This document shows positions 10,117 to 20,059 of a stretch of 64,000 nucleotides of DNA, one piece after another (the first letter of the stretch is position 1; every line of letters starts with the position of its first letter). The stretch spans positions 1 to 64,000 of the forward strand of contig NZ_CABHXX010000002.1 in the NCBI RefSeq assembly GCF_902170565.1. The letters are read 5' to 3'. The stretch is from Yersinia thracica (GTDB lineage: Bacteria; Pseudomonadota; Gammaproteobacteria; Enterobacterales; Enterobacteriaceae). Below the pieces are notes generated by a model, which searched no databases, was not told the origin of the DNA, and saw nothing but the letters and a program-made list of their open reading frames with translations. The translations under genes and the position numbers were made by a program.

Positions 10117-10566
10117 ATGCATTGCCCGTTTTGTGCCGCTGTGGATACCAAAGTCATTGATTCCCGTCTGGTGAGCGATGGTTCGCAAGTGCGCCGTCGC
10201 CGTCAGTGTTTAGATTGTAATGAGCGCTTCACCACTTTCGAAGTGGCTGAACTGGTGTTACCGCGCGTGATTAAAAGTGATGAGGTGCGCGAACCCTTTA
10301 ATGAAGAGAAATTACGCCGTGGCATGCTGAAAGCATTAGAAAAACGCCCTGTCAGCTCTGACGATGTCGAAACGGCAATAAGTCATATTAAATCTCAGCT
10401 ACGTGCCACCGGCGAACGTGAAGTGCCCACCAAAATGGTCGGCAATCTGGTGATGGAAGCACTGAAACGCCTGGATAAAGTGGCGTATATCCGTTTTGCC
10501 TCGGTGTATCGCAGTTTTGAAGATATCCGCGAATTTGGCGAAGAAATTGCCCGTTTACAGGACTAG
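10117..10566 (+). CDS. nrdR: Transcriptional repressor of ribonucleotide reductase genes NrdR
   Basis: A 149-residue regulator that represses nrd operons when bound to ATP/dATP. The N-terminal zinc ribbon has Cys3, Cys6, Cys31 and Cys34, followed by basic residues (RRRRQ) for DNA contact. An ATP-cone domain fills residues about 49-139 ([21 protein letters not shown] onward). Length and sequence match E. coli NrdR. It leads the ribD-ribE-nusB-thiL-pgpA gene series in the usual order. Confidence 0.97.
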   Translation: MHCPFCAAVDTKVIDSRLVSDGSQVRRRRQCLDCNERFTTFEVAELVLPRVIKSDEVREPFNEEKLRRGMLKALEKRPVSSDDVETAISHIKSQLRATGEREVPTKMVGNLVMEALKRLDKVAYIRFASVYRSFEDIREFGEEIARLQD

Positions 10567-10629
10567 TCGCGGTAGCCGTAAAGCCGTTAGCACTATGCTA
10601 ATTGTCACCGCATAAAACTAAGGAAAGCC

Positions 10630-11739
10630 ATGCAGCCCGATGAATTTTATATGGCCCGTGCCTTTGAGTTAGCGCGGTTGGGCCGTTTTACGACGTCACC
10701 GAATCCGAATGTCGGCTGTGTTCTGGCGCGTGATGGGGAGATTGTCGGTGAAGGTTATCACCTGCGTGCTGGCGAACCCCATGCTGAGGTGCATGCTTTA
10801 CGCATGGCGGGTGAAAAAGCGCGTGGCGCTACCGCTTATGTCACTCTTGAGCCATGTAGCCACCATGGGCGTACACCGCCCTGTGCTGATGCTTTGCTTG
10901 CCGCAGGGGTGAAGCGCGTGGTGGCCGCGATGCAGGATCCAAATCCGCAAGTTGCCGGGCGTGGCTTATATAAACTGAAACAAGCGGGTATCGAGGTTCA
11001 ACACGGTTTGATGCTGGCAGAAGCCGAAGCCACTAATCTGGGTTTCTTGAAGCGCATGCGCACTGGGTTCCCTTATCTGCAACTGAAAATGGCAGCCTCT
11101 TTGGATGGCCGCACGGCGATGGCTTCTGGCGAAAGCCAGTGGATTACCTCGCCACAGGCACGTCAGGATGTGCAGCGTTTTCGGGCGCAAAGCTCCGCCA
11201 TCCTCAGTACCAGTGCCACAGTATTGGCCGATGATCCTTCGCTTACTCTGCGCTGGCAGGAGTTTGATGCAGAAACTCAAGCGCTCTATCCTCAAGATAG
11301 CCTGCGTCAGCCAGTTCGCGTTATCGTCGATAGCCATAACCGTGTGATGCCAGAGCACAAGGTGATACAGCAAGATGGCCCATGCTGGTTAGCCCGGGTT
11401 GAGGCGGATGAGCAAACATGGCCTGGCAATGTCGAGCAATTGTTGCTGCCCCGACATGGTAATGGGGTAGATTTAGTCTTATTGATGATGCAATTGGGTA
11501 AGCGGCAAATTAATTCTGTTTGGGTTGAAGCTGGGTCACAATTCGCGGGTGCTTTGTTGCAGGCCGGTGTGGTTGATGAGTTAATTCTTTATATCGCACC
11601 AAAATTGTTAGGCAGTGATGCCCGAGGTTTATGCCAGTTAGCGGGGTTAACCTGCCTCTCTGATGCCCCAGAGTTTACATTTAGTGATGTGCGCCAGGTG
11701 GGGCCAGACTTGCGTTTGCGCTTGAAACCGAAGTATTGA
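10630..11739 (+). CDS. ribD: Bifunctional riboflavin deaminase/reductase RibD
   Basis: Catalyses the deamination and side-chain reduction steps after GTP cyclohydrolase II in riboflavin synthesis. In the 369-residue protein the N-terminal deaminase domain (about 1-145) has the zinc and catalytic residues His51-Ala-Glu53 and Cys76/Cys85 (PCSHHGRTPPC). The C-terminal reductase domain (about 147-367) includes the MAASLDGRTA segment near residue 155. It starts 63 bases after nrdR with AAGGAAAG upstream. Confidence 0.97.
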   Translation: MQPDEFYMARAFELARLGRFTTSPNPNVGCVLARDGEIVGEGYHLRAGEPHAEVHALRMAGEKARGATAYVTLEPCSHHGRTPPCADALLAAGVKRVVAAMQDPNPQVAGRGLYKLKQAGIEVQHGLMLAEAEATNLGFLKRMRTGFPYLQLKMAASLDGRTAMASGESQWITSPQARQDVQRFRAQSSAILSTSATVLADDPSLTLRWQEFDAETQALYPQDSLRQPVRVIVDSHNRVMPEHKVIQQDGPCWLARVEADEQTWPGNVEQLLLPRHGNGVDLVLLMMQLGKRQINSVWVEAGSQFAGALLQAGVVDELILYIAPKLLGSDARGLCQLAGLTCLSDAPEFTFSDVRQVGPDLRLRLKPKY

Positions 11740-11798
11740 TGAATTATCCGGCAGGGATTCACTCTGCCAATCATAGTCTTGCCAGCGTTTTACAAATG

Positions 11799-11847
11799 CG
11801 CAGGGGCGGGGCGTGAAAGAATATGATAGAATCCGCCCCCCTGCGGG
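11799..11847 (+). other. GC-rich hairpin in the ribE leader
   Basis: CGCAGGGG-CGG near 11799 can pair with CCGCCCCCCTGCG ending near 11847, leaving a two-base bulge and enclosing an AT-rich loop that contains TATGAT. It lies about 30 bases before the ribE start. It lacks the conserved FMN-riboswitch core, so I do not call it one. A translational or attenuation role is possible. Confidence 0.35.
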
Positions 11848-11872
11848 GTATGAACCTATATTGAGGAAAGCT

Positions 11873-12343
11873 ATGAACGTTATCGAAGGTGTTGTTGCTA
11901 CTCCTAATGCCCGCGTGGCGATTGCAATTGCGCGTTTTAACAACTTTATCAATGACAGCTTGCTGGAAGGTGCTATTGATGCCCTGAAGCGCATTGGCCA
12001 GGTAACCGACGACAACATCACTGTTGTTTGGGTGCCGGGTGCTTATGAATTGCCGCTGGTTGCTAATGTGTTAGCAAAAACAAATCGTTACGATGCGGTC
12101 ATTGCGCTGGGTACAGTCATCCGTGGGGGCACGGCGCACTTTGAATATGTTGCTGGTGAAGCGAGTTCTGGTTTGGCAAGTGTCGCCATGAACAGCGATA
12201 TCCCAGTGGCTTTTGGTGTGCTGACCACAGAAAGTATTGAGCAGGCAATTGAGCGTGCGGGTACTAAAGCAGGTAATAAAGGTGCAGAAGCTGCCCTGAC
12301 CGCGCTTGAAATGATTAATGTAATCAAAGCTATTAAAGGCTGA
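11873..12343 (+). CDS. ribE: 6,7-dimethyl-8-ribityllumazine synthase
   Basis: Condenses 5-amino-6-ribitylaminouracil with dihydroxybutanone phosphate to lumazine, the penultimate riboflavin step. The enzyme usually assembles as a 60-mer. I chose the ATG at 11873 ([11 protein letters not shown]), giving 156 residues as in E. coli, behind GAGGAAAG. The frame runs further upstream to 11813, but that part reads through a hairpin and is not family-like. Conserved features are [15 protein letters not shown] near 19, [10 protein letters not shown] near 50, and the [14 protein letters not shown] loop near 80 with the catalytic His. Also called ribH. Confidence 0.97.
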   Translation: MNVIEGVVATPNARVAIAIARFNNFINDSLLEGAIDALKRIGQVTDDNITVVWVPGAYELPLVANVLAKTNRYDAVIALGTVIRGGTAHFEYVAGEASSGLASVAMNSDIPVAFGVLTTESIEQAIERAGTKAGNKGAEAALTALEMINVIKAIKG

Positions 12344-12368
12344 ATTTAGTTAAGTTAAGGGGAATTCC

Positions 12369-12785
12369 GTGAAACCTGCTGCTCGTCGCCGCGCTCGTGA
12401 GTGCGCTGTTCAAGCGCTCTACTCTTGGCAGTTGTCTAAAAACGACATCGCTGATGTTGAATTACAGTTCCTGTCTGAGCAGGATGTCAAAGATGTAGAC
12501 ATCGCCTATTTTCGCGAATTGCTGTCCGGGGTTGCCGTTAATGCCGCATCTCTGGATGCGCTAATGGCGCCTGTTCTTTCCCGCCAGCTCGAAGAATTAG
12601 GTCAGGTTGAAAGAGCGGTTCTGCGTATTGCGCTGTTTGAACTGAGCAAACGTGATGATGTCCCTTATAAAGTGGCAATCAATGAAGCTATTGAACTCGC
12701 CAAAACGTTCGGCGCAGCAGATAGCCATAAGTTCGTCAACGGAGTGCTGGATAAGGTGGCTCCGACGGTGCGTAAACGAAAATAA
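12369..12785 (+). CDS. nusB: Transcription antitermination factor NusB
   Basis: A 138-residue all-helical RNA-binding protein that pairs with NusE (S10) on boxA to form the antitermination complex on rRNA operons. The N-terminal Arg-rich start ([19 protein letters not shown]) is the RNA-binding part. The C-terminal signature [27 protein letters not shown] near 98-124 is typical. It starts 25 bases after ribE, the standard pairing. Confidence 0.96.
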   Translation: MKPAARRRARECAVQALYSWQLSKNDIADVELQFLSEQDVKDVDIAYFRELLSGVAVNAASLDALMAPVLSRQLEELGQVERAVLRIALFELSKRDDVPYKVAINEAIELAKTFGAADSHKFVNGVLDKVAPTVRKRK

Positions 12786-12864
12786 TTCGTTGCATTAACG
12801 ACTTGAATTGAGGCCGGATCCCGGCCTTAATTTATTGATCAGTTAACATTTCTGGAATTGTATT

Positions 12865-13857
12865 ATGGCATGTGGCGAATTTGACCTCATTACCCGCTAT
12901 TTTGACCGGTTCAGAAGTAATCGCCGAGATGTAGAGCTGGGTATTGGAGACGACTGCGCACTTCTTACCGTGGCAGAAAAACAGCTGTTGGCCATCAGTA
13001 CCGATACATTGGTGTCGGGCATTCATTTCCTTCCTGATATTGATCCGGCCGATCTCGGATACAAATCTTTAGCGGTAAACCTTAGCGATTTAGCGGCTAT
13101 GGGAGCCGACCCCGCTTGGTTATCTCTTGCTCTGACCCTACCTAATGTTAATGAAGATTGGCTGCAATCATTCAGTGATAGCTTGTTTGATCAGCTTAAT
13201 TATTACGGTATGCAATTGATCGGCGGTGACACTACGCGTGGGCCGCTGAGCCTGACGTTGACCATCCAAGGTTTAGTCCCTGAAGGGCGAGCATTGAAAC
13301 GCGCTGGCGCTCGGATTGGTGACTGGATTTATGTGACCGGGACATTAGGCGACAGTGCCGCTGGCTTGGCAATTTTACAAAATGAGTTGCTGGTTGACAA
13401 TGAGGCAGACAGGGCGGCGCTAGTTCATCGCCATTTGCGGCCACAGCCTCGGGTCTTGCAGGGGCAGGCTTTGCGCGACCTTGCCAGCTCGGCTATTGAT
13501 ATCTCCGATGGTCTCATTTCTGATCTACAACATATTCTGAAAGCCAGTCATTGCGGCGCACGTATTGAGCTGGATGCTTTGCCGTATTCTGATGCACTAA
13601 AAAATCAGGTGAATGCTGATCAAGCTCTGCGCTGGGCATTGAGCGGCGGTGAAGACTACGAACTATGCTTTACTGTACCGGAGATAAACCGAGGTGCACT
13701 GAAAGTTGCATTGAGTCACACGGGCGCAAATTACACCTGTATTGGTCAGATTGGGCCACAAGCGGAAGGGGTTAAATTCTTCCGTGAGGGTAAGGCGGTT
13801 GAGATGAATTTACGTGGTTTTGATCATTTCTCAGCAGGTAACCCTCATGGTAGGTAA
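12865..13857 (+). CDS. thiL: Thiamine-monophosphate kinase
   Basis: Phosphorylates thiamine monophosphate to the active diphosphate with ATP. The 330-residue PurM-like fold starts MACGEFDLI as in E. coli ThiL (325 residues). Conserved segments are GIGDDCAL near 28, [11 protein letters not shown] near 46, [12 protein letters not shown] near 73, GGDTTRG near 120, and the C-terminal [10 protein letters not shown] near 260. It precedes and slightly overlaps pgpA (11 bases with the chosen pgpA start). Confidence 0.96.
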   Translation: MACGEFDLITRYFDRFRSNRRDVELGIGDDCALLTVAEKQLLAISTDTLVSGIHFLPDIDPADLGYKSLAVNLSDLAAMGADPAWLSLALTLPNVNEDWLQSFSDSLFDQLNYYGMQLIGGDTTRGPLSLTLTIQGLVPEGRALKRAGARIGDWIYVTGTLGDSAAGLAILQNELLVDNEADRAALVHRHLRPQPRVLQGQALRDLASSAIDISDGLISDLQHILKASHCGARIELDALPYSDALKNQVNADQALRWALSGGEDYELCFTVPEINRGALKVALSHTGANYTCIGQIGPQAEGVKFFREGKAVEMNLRGFDHFSAGNPHGR

Positions 13858-14359
13858 TAGCATGGATGAAGCCAAACGTCGTCTGCGGTTATCTAATCCG
13901 TGGCACTTGTTGGCGACGGGTTTTGGCAGTGGTTTATCGCCGTGGGCTCCGGGCACCATGGGGTCTATTGCTGCGATTCCTTTCTGGCTGTTATTGATTC
14001 AGTTACCCTGGCAACTCTATTCTCTGGCCGTGATGTTTAGCATCTGTATTGGTGTTTATATCTGTCATCGCACCGCCAAAGATATGCAAGTTCATGACCA
14101 CGGCAGTATCGTTTGGGATGAATTTGTCGGAATGTGGATTACCTTGATGGCATTGCCAGTCAATGATTGGCAATGGGTCGTCGCTGGGTTTGTGGCATTT
14201 CGTATTTTTGATATCTGGAAGCCTTGGCCGATTCGCTGGTTTGATCGCAACGTTCATGGCGGTATGGGCATCATGGTGGATGACATCATCGCCGGGGTGG
14301 TTGCGGCGGCGATTATTTTTGTCGTGGGGCACTACTGGCCAATAGACTTATTCTATTGA
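13847..14359 (+). CDS. pgpA: Phosphatidylglycerophosphatase A
   Basis: Inner-membrane phosphatase that converts phosphatidylglycerol phosphate to phosphatidylglycerol. I chose the ATG at 13847, which overlaps the end of thiL and gives 170 residues, close to the 172 of E. coli. A second ATG at 13862 is also possible, whereas the upstream extension to 13814 is not conserved. Motifs seen are [16 protein letters not shown] near 23, the [15 protein letters not shown] segment near 79 and the C-terminal [13 protein letters not shown]...MVDDIIAG block, with three to four membrane helices. Confidence 0.95.
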   Translation: MVGNSMDEAKRRLRLSNPWHLLATGFGSGLSPWAPGTMGSIAAIPFWLLLIQLPWQLYSLAVMFSICIGVYICHRTAKDMQVHDHGSIVWDEFVGMWITLMALPVNDWQWVVAGFVAFRIFDIWKPWPIRWFDRNVHGGMGIMVDDIIAGVVAAAIIFVVGHYWPIDLFY

Positions 14360-14360
14360 T

Positions 14361-14457
14361 ACCCGTCATCTTTCAAGTTGCAGGTAAAGCTGAGCCAAGG
14401 AAACGCTCCGTTCGGGGCGTAATGGGGTGAGCCACCGGAGTGCCCGCCCTTGGCTCA
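14361..14457. repeat. Truncated ERIC-like element forming a convergent terminator structure
   Basis: The left 23 bases (ACCCGTCATCTTTCAAGTTG and following) match one end of the ERIC consensus, but the other ERIC end is missing. The rest forms a long inverted repeat, TGAGCCAAGG (14391-14400) with CCTTGGCTCA (14448-14457), enclosing smaller GC-rich hairpins. It sits between converging pgpA and dxs and may end transcription from both sides. Confidence 0.6.
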
Positions 14458-14475
14458 CTGTGTTATCTGTCTAAA

Positions 14476-16335
14476 TTACTCCAGCCAGGCTTCAATCTGG
14501 CGCTGTATTCCTACAGCATCTAAACCAAATTCAGCACGCATTTCATCTTGTTCACCTTGTGGAACAAAGTGGTCTGGCAAACCGAGATTCAACACCGGCA
14601 CTAACTGGCGTTTTGCCATTAGCAGTTCATTCACACCACTGCCCGCACCGCCCATAATGACGTTTTCTTCTACAGTAACCAGTACTTCGTGGCTGGCAGC
14701 CAGTTCCAGTACCAACTCTTCATCCAATGGTTTAACGAAACGCATATCTACCAGTGTGGCATTCAGATTGTCGGCGACAATTTGCGCCTGTGCCAGCAAG
14801 GTCCCAAAGCACAGGATGGCAATTTTTTCACCTTCGCGGCGCACGATCCCTTTACCAATCGGCATTATTTCTAGTGGCTCTAATGTTACGCCAGTGCCAT
14901 TGCCTCGCGGGTAACGCACGGCCGCAGGCCCTTGGTGGTGATAGCCGGTGTGCAGCATTTGGCGGCACTGGTTCTCATCACTTGGAGTCATGATGACCAT
15001 GTTAGGGATGCAACGCATGAATGATAGATCGAATGCGCCCTGATGGGTTTGGCCATCGGCCCCCACTAAACCACCGCGGTCAATGGCGAATAATACTGGC
15101 AGATTCTGGATAGCAACATCGTGGATCAGCTGGTCATAAGCCCGTTGCAGGAAAGTCGAGTAGATAGCAACGACCGGTTTGTAGCCACCAATAGCTAAAC
15201 CAGCAGCAAAGGTCACGGCGTGTTGTTCGGCTATCGCCACATCAAAATATTGTTGCGGATATTCACGCGAGAAGCGCACCATCCCCGAACCTTCACGCAT
15301 TGCGGGTGTTACCGCCATTAACTGACTGTCTTTAGCGGCGGTTTCACATAACCATTCGCCGAAGATTTTAGAGTAAGTGGGTAAGTTGCCCTGACTTTTC
15401 GGCAAGGTGCCAGAGGCCGGATCAAACTTAGGTACAGCGTGCCAGCCAATGGGATCTTTTTCCGCTGGGGCGTAGCCTTTGCCCTTCTTGGTCATGATAT
15501 GCAACAGTTGCGGGCCTTTTAGGCTGCGCATGTTTTTCAATGTTTGTGTCAAGGCTTGCACGTCGTGGCCATCAATCGGGCCGATATAATTAAAGCCCAA
15601 CTCTTCAAATAAGGTGCTGGGTACTACCATGCCTTTCAGGTGTTCTTCGGTGCGTTTCAGCAAATCTTTAATGGGCGGTAAACCCGAAAGTGCTTTTTTC
15701 CCGCCTTCTCGTAGGCTGGCGTAGAGTTTGCCAGATAATAACTGGGCCAAATGGTTGTTCAGGCCGCCTACGTTTTCTGAAATAGACATTTCGTTATCGT
15801 TAAGGATAACCAGCATGTCTGAATGAATATCCCCAGCATGATTCATCGCTTCGAAAGCCATACCGGCAGTAATGGCACCGTCACCAATCACACACACGGT
15901 ACGCCGGCCTTTACCTTCACGCTCGGCGGCAACCGCCATCCCCAAACCCGCACTGATGGAGGTTGAGGAGTGGCCGACAGAAAGTACGTCATATTCACTT
16001 TCATCACGCCATGGGAAAGGATGTAAACCATCTTTCTGGCGAATGGTCCCTATCTGCTCACGGCGGCCGGTTAATATTTTGTGCGGATAAGCCTGATGGC
16101 CGACGTCCCACACCAGGCTATCAAACGGCGTATTGTAGACGTAATGCAACGCGACAGTGAGCTCAACCACACCTAACCCAGAAGCAAAATGCCCACTGGA
16201 TCGGCTGACAGAGGCAAGCAAATACTGCCGCAGTTCATCACATAACTTCGGCAGACTTTCTTTCGGCAACATGCGCAGTTCTTCAGGATTTTCCGCAAGT
16301 GCCAATGTCGGGTATTTGGCTATATCAATACTCAT
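14476..16335 (-). CDS. dxs: 1-deoxy-D-xylulose-5-phosphate synthase
   Basis: Thiamine-diphosphate enzyme that joins pyruvate and glyceraldehyde 3-phosphate, the first step of the MEP isoprenoid pathway. The 619 residues match the E. coli enzyme in length. Motifs seen are [16 protein letters not shown] near 76, the ThDP/Mg motif [18 protein letters not shown] near 152 with its NDN (NDNEMSIS) near 180, and the transketolase-like region [15 protein letters not shown] near 366. It lies 53 bases downstream of ispA, so two MEP/isoprenoid genes are linked. The product also feeds thiamine and pyridoxine synthesis, and thiL and thiI are close by. Confidence 0.97.
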   Translation of the reverse strand: MSIDIAKYPTLALAENPEELRMLPKESLPKLCDELRQYLLASVSRSSGHFASGLGVVELTVALHYVYNTPFDSLVWDVGHQAYPHKILTGRREQIGTIRQKDGLHPFPWRDESEYDVLSVGHSSTSISAGLGMAVAAEREGKGRRTVCVIGDGAITAGMAFEAMNHAGDIHSDMLVILNDNEMSISENVGGLNNHLAQLLSGKLYASLREGGKKALSGLPPIKDLLKRTEEHLKGMVVPSTLFEELGFNYIGPIDGHDVQALTQTLKNMRSLKGPQLLHIMTKKGKGYAPAEKDPIGWHAVPKFDPASGTLPKSQGNLPTYSKIFGEWLCETAAKDSQLMAVTPAMREGSGMVRFSREYPQQYFDVAIAEQHAVTFAAGLAIGGYKPVVAIYSTFLQRAYDQLIHDVAIQNLPVLFAIDRGGLVGADGQTHQGAFDLSFMRCIPNMVIMTPSDENQCRQMLHTGYHHQGPAAVRYPRGNGTGVTLEPLEIMPIGKGIVRREGEKIAILCFGTLLAQAQIVADNLNATLVDMRFVKPLDEELVLELAASHEVLVTVEENVIMGGAGSGVNELLMAKRQLVPVLNLGLPDHFVPQGEQDEMRAEFGLDAVGIQRQIEAWLE

Positions 16336-16388
16336 TCGATGCTCATATCAAAAGTTTAAGTAGGCATTCACGGACTGCCAGTATATTT

Positions 16389-17309
16389 CTAATTATCACG
16401 CTCAATAATGAAACAGGCTAAAGCCTGTAGTGGCGCTATGTTATAGGATTGCTCTGACAGCTCATTCAGGGCGCTAAGGGCTTCCTGATAAAGGTCCATG
16501 GCTTTGGCTTTGGCGCAATCTAACCCAAGAAGTGCCGGATAAGTGCTTTTTCCGTGTTGCTGATCTGACCCCTGGCGCTTACCAATTGTAGCGGTATCAC
16601 CAATAACATCTAAAATATCGTCCTGCACCTGAAAGGCCAGGCCGATGGCATTGGCATAACGGTCTAGCAATGGTAATGCATCGCGGCCAGGGGCACCGGC
16701 TGCCAGCGCGCCGAGACGCATGGCTGCACGGATCAACGCACCGGTTTTATGGCGGTGGATTTTTTCAAGGTCAGCGAGTGCAATCTGGCGGGTTTCAGCT
16801 TCCAGATCCAAAGCCTGACCGCCACACATGCCCGCAACACCACTGGCATGGGCTAATTCTGCAATCATCGACAGGCGGTCTTTATCGGCCACACCGGGCA
16901 TTGGGGCTTCCGCCAGGATAGAAAATGCCAGCGTTTGCAATGCATCACCGGCCAGAATGGCATTGGCTTCACCAAACTTCACATGGCAAGTGGGTTGCCC
17001 ACGGCGCAAATCATCGTCATCCATCGCCGGTAAATCATCATGAATTAATGAATAAGCATGGATACATTCAATTGCCGCCGCAGGGGCATCCAAACTGGTC
17101 AGTGACAGGCCGAACATTTGGCCGGTGGCGTAAACCAGATAAGGGCGCAGCCGCTTACCACCCAGCACGGCACCATAGCGCATCGCCTCAACCAAATCAC
17201 TGTTGCCAAAAGGAAGTGGCGCAATGAAATCCAACAGAGCCTGGTTGATTCGCTGCTGGTGCGCGGCAAGCTGCTGATTGAAGTCCACTGAGGAGTGAGT
17301 GTTAGACAT
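16389..17309 (-). CDS. ispA: Farnesyl diphosphate synthase (geranyltranstransferase)
   Basis: Condenses isopentenyl diphosphate with dimethylallyl and geranyl diphosphates to form farnesyl diphosphate, the precursor of undecaprenyl phosphate and quinone tails. The 306-residue all-helical enzyme has the first Asp-rich motif HDDLPAMDDDDLRRG near 91-105 and the second QDDILD near 235. GGKRLRPYLVYATG near 50 binds isopentenyl diphosphate. It starts 4 bases after the xseB stop and is followed by dxs: the conserved xseB-ispA-dxs operon. Confidence 0.96.
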   Translation of the reverse strand: MSNTHSSVDFNQQLAAHQQRINQALLDFIAPLPFGNSDLVEAMRYGAVLGGKRLRPYLVYATGQMFGLSLTSLDAPAAAIECIHAYSLIHDDLPAMDDDDLRRGQPTCHVKFGEANAILAGDALQTLAFSILAEAPMPGVADKDRLSMIAELAHASGVAGMCGGQALDLEAETRQIALADLEKIHRHKTGALIRAAMRLGALAAGAPGRDALPLLDRYANAIGLAFQVQDDILDVIGDTATIGKRQGSDQQHGKSTYPALLGLDCAKAKAMDLYQEALSALNELSEQSYNIAPLQALACFIIERDN

Positions 17310-17313
17310 AAGG

Positions 17314-17568
17314 CTACTCAGTATCTGGAGTGAAAGGGGTTAATGGCGCATCAACATCGTCGCTCAACAGAACTTGAACGCGTTGTTCAGCTTGCAGCAA
17401 GGTTTGCTGCCCAAGACGTGCTAACTGCACCCCGCGCTCAAACTCATTTAATGCCTCTTCCAACGGAAGCTCGCCGGACTCCAGGCGAGTAACAATCTGT
17501 TCCAGTTCGCTGAGCGATGTCTCAAAACTGGCGGCTTTGGTTTCAGGTGATGCGGCTTTTTTCGGCAT
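17314..17568 (-). CDS. xseB: Exodeoxyribonuclease VII small subunit
   Basis: Small coiled-coil subunit that binds XseA to form the single-strand exonuclease VII. I chose the ATG at 17568 ([10 protein letters not shown]), giving 84 residues against 80 in E. coli. The longer frame to 17643 adds a basic stretch not found in the family. The core [26 protein letters not shown] at about 20-45 is characteristic. It is the first gene of the xseB-ispA-dxs operon, divergent from thiI. Confidence 0.95.
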   Translation of the reverse strand: MPKKAASPETKAASFETSLSELEQIVTRLESGELPLEEALNEFERGVQLARLGQQTLLQAEQRVQVLLSDDVDAPLTPFTPDTE

Positions 17569-17842
17569 AGTTTTATTCGACTCGGTATTTTTATGAAACG
17601 TAACCTTGATGGCGCGTAACGTCTTCCTGCTTACAGAGAGCAACTCTTCAGGTCAAAAATGTATTACCGGCTATTCTAGCGGATAATGAAGGGGAAATCG
17701 TGACGTTTAAGTCCGGTTTTTAGTACGCAGCAGCACATCATATAGTGATATACTCCTCGGCTTGCATATTTTCGCTAACACTTTTGACTGTTGCTCTCAA
17801 TAGCGACGCCATCACTCCATAACCAGACAACTAAAGACCGCC

Positions 17843-19294
17843 ATGAAGTTTATCATTAAATTGTTCCCAGAAATCACCATCAAGAGTCAATCTGTGCGAT
17901 TGCGCTTCATTAAGATCCTCACCACCAATATCCGCAATGTATTGAAAAACCTTGAGGACGATACCCTCGCGGTGGTTCGCCATTGGGATCATATTGAAAT
18001 CCGGACTAAAGATGACAATCTTGGCCCACAGATTTGTGATGCTCTGACCCGTGTCCCAGGGATCCACCATATTCTCGAAGTGGAAGATCGCAGCTACACT
18101 GATATGCACAATATTTTCGAGCAAACGCTGGAAGCCTATCGTGACACTCTGATCGGGAAAACATTCTGTGTTCGGGTGAAACGCCGTGGTAAACATGAGT
18201 TTTCATCGGGTGATGTTGAGCGATATGTTGGCGGCGGTCTGAATCAACATATTGAAAGTGCCAAAGTTAAACTGACTCATCCTCAGGTAACCGTCCATTT
18301 GGAAGTTGATCAGGACAAGCTGACCCTGATCAAGGCGCGTCATGAAGGATTGGGCGGCTTCCCGATTGGGACGCAGGAAGATGTTTTATCTCTGATTTCC
18401 GGCGGTTTTGACTCGGGTGTCTCCAGCTACATGCTGATGCGTCGTGGCTGCCGCGTGCATTATTGTTTCTTCAATCTTGGTGGCTCCGCCCATGAGATTG
18501 GGGTGAAGCAAGTTGCCCATTATCTGTGGAATCGTTTTGGTAGCTCCCATCGGGTGCGTTTTGTTGCCATTGATTTTGAGCCGGTGGTGGGCGAAATTCT
18601 TGAAAAAGTCGAAGATGGCCAGATGGGCGTGGTGTTGAAGCGCATGATGGTGCGCGCGGCGTCTCAAGTTGCAGAACGTTATGGCGTGCAAGCGCTAGTC
18701 ACCGGTGAAGCGCTAGGGCAGGTGTCCAGCCAGACATTGACCAACTTGCGTTTGATTGATAATGCCTCTGACACGCTGATCCTGCGCCCACTGATCTCGC
18801 ATGACAAAGAGCACATCATCAATCTGGCGCGTCAAATCGGCACCGAAGATTTTGCTAAGACCATGCCAGAATATTGCGGTGTGATTTCAAAAAGCCCGAC
18901 GGTGAAAGCGGTTAAAGCCAAAATTGAAGAAGAGGAATCTCACTTTGATTTCTCCATTTTGGACCGAGTTGTCAATGAGGCCAAAAACGTCGATATCCGT
19001 GAAATTGCTGAACAAAGCCGTGAGCAGGTGGTTGAAGTTGAAACTGTCGCCGAGCTGGCGGATACCGATGTGTTGCTGGATATCCGTGCGCCCGATGAGC
19101 AGGATGAAAAGCCACTGAAGTTAGACGGAATTGAAGTCCGTGCGCTGCCATTCTATAAATTGAGTTCGCAATTTGCCAATTTGGATCAGAGCAAAAGCTA
19201 TCTGTTATATTGCGATCGCGGTGTGATGAGCCGTTTGCAGGCGCTTTACTTGCGCGAGCAGGGCTATACCAATGTGAAAGTTTACCGCCCATAG
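17843..19294 (+). CDS. thiI: tRNA 4-thiouridylase/sulfurtransferase ThiI
   Basis: Transfers sulfur from IscS to U8 of tRNA and to ThiS for the thiamine thiazole ring. The 483-residue protein has an N-terminal ferredoxin-like part, a THUMP domain (about 60-165), an ATP-binding PP-loop S186-GGFDS, and a C-terminal rhodanese domain (about 404-483). The persulfide Cys457 lies in LLYCDRG and the partner Cys345 in EYCGVISKS, equivalent to Cys456 and Cys344 of E. coli. It is transcribed divergently from xseB. Confidence 0.97.
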   Translation: MKFIIKLFPEITIKSQSVRLRFIKILTTNIRNVLKNLEDDTLAVVRHWDHIEIRTKDDNLGPQICDALTRVPGIHHILEVEDRSYTDMHNIFEQTLEAYRDTLIGKTFCVRVKRRGKHEFSSGDVERYVGGGLNQHIESAKVKLTHPQVTVHLEVDQDKLTLIKARHEGLGGFPIGTQEDVLSLISGGFDSGVSSYMLMRRGCRVHYCFFNLGGSAHEIGVKQVAHYLWNRFGSSHRVRFVAIDFEPVVGEILEKVEDGQMGVVLKRMMVRAASQVAERYGVQALVTGEALGQVSSQTLTNLRLIDNASDTLILRPLISHDKEHIINLARQIGTEDFAKTMPEYCGVISKSPTVKAVKAKIEEEESHFDFSILDRVVNEAKNVDIREIAEQSREQVVEVETVAELADTDVLLDIRAPDEQDEKPLKLDGIEVRALPFYKLSSQFANLDQSKSYLLYCDRGVMSRLQALYLREQGYTNVKVYRP

Positions 19295-19335
19295 TTTTTG
19301 AATAATTGACGGCTACTGCGCGTGTGGATTTTGAG

Positions 19336-19400
19336 CTTGAGCTGTGCTCGAACTCCTCACGTACTACGTGTACGCTCCGGGTTCTGCGCGCAGTGCGCAC
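19336..19400. repeat. Palindromic intergenic repeat, copy 1
   Basis: The core at 19354-19379 (CCTCACGTACTACGTGTAC then GCTCCG) recurs with two substitutions at 45738-45763. It is centred on the palindrome GTACTACGTGTAC and flanked by imperfect inverted arms (TTTTGAG... and ...CTCAAAC). It lies between converging thiI and yajL. Confidence 0.7.
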
Positions 19401-19456
19401 TCAAACTCCTTTCGCTCGCGACGCCTCGTTGCGGGATGTTAACGGCTACTGCGGCT

Positions 19457-20059
19457 TCAAGTCCGAAGGGTATAGTTATAAATCCCTGGCGGTAGTACCA
19501 ACTGCCAGGCAATTTCTTCGGCTTTTCCCCGTCCGAGTAATAAGAAAACTATTTTTAGTGCGAAATCAATGGATGTTCCTGGCCCTTGGCTGGTCACCAG
19601 ATTAACCCGCCGATCGTAAACTACCCGCTGATCCATCCACTTTGTCGGGTCAATTTTATCTTTTAATGCGGGGAAACCGGTCATATTCCCAACCGGGAAT
19701 AACTGGTGATGTTCAAGGACTAAGGCGGGTGCGGCGCAAATGGCGGCGACCAAACGGCCCTCTTTATGTGTTTGTTCTACAGTGGCGACTAACAATGGGC
19801 TGTCGCGAAAGCATTCCGCGCCCTTAATCCCGCCGGGCAGCACCACCACATCAAATTTTTGATCCGCCACATCCACCAGGCGAGCATCGGCCAGTAACCG
19901 GACGCCGCGTGAACACACAATTTCCAGTGCGCCGTCACTGGCGACACTGGCGGTCGTGACGTTAATCCCTGCACGCACCAGAATATCAATGGTGGTGACG
20001 GCCTCGGTTTCTTCACTACCAGGAGCCAGACAAACCAGCGCCGATACGCTCATACTCAT
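19457..20059 (-). CDS. yajL: DJ-1/PfpI family protein deglycase/chaperone YajL
   Basis: A 200-residue protein of the DJ-1 superfamily, close to E. coli YajL (196). The nucleophilic elbow is AAICAAP with Cys108, and Glu16-Glu17 early in the chain (GSEETEA) supply the acid that tunes the Cys. Reported roles of the family are protection against oxidative and carbonyl stress. The catalytic details are disputed. The start overlaps the 3' end of panE by 44 bases, so its translation may be coupled. The ATG at 20053 (third codon) is an alternative. Confidence 0.94.
   Translation of the reverse strand: MSMSVSALVCLAPGSEETEAVTTIDILVRAGINVTTASVASDGALEIVCSRGVRLLADARLVDVADQKFDVVVLPGGIKGAECFRDSPLLVATVEQTHKEGRLVAAICAAPALVLEHHQLFPVGNMTGFPALKDKIDPTKWMDQRVVYDRRVNLVTSQGPGTSIDFALKIVFLLLGRGKAEEIAWQLVLPPGIYNYTLRT

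Noticed and set aside
11813-11872. Longer start of ribE
   Set aside because: The extra residues come from the GC-rich hairpin region and do not match lumazine synthase. The ATG at 11873 has a good ribosome site and the family length.
11740-11872. FMN riboswitch upstream of ribE
   Set aside because: The conserved FMN-binding core is absent; only a simple hairpin is present.
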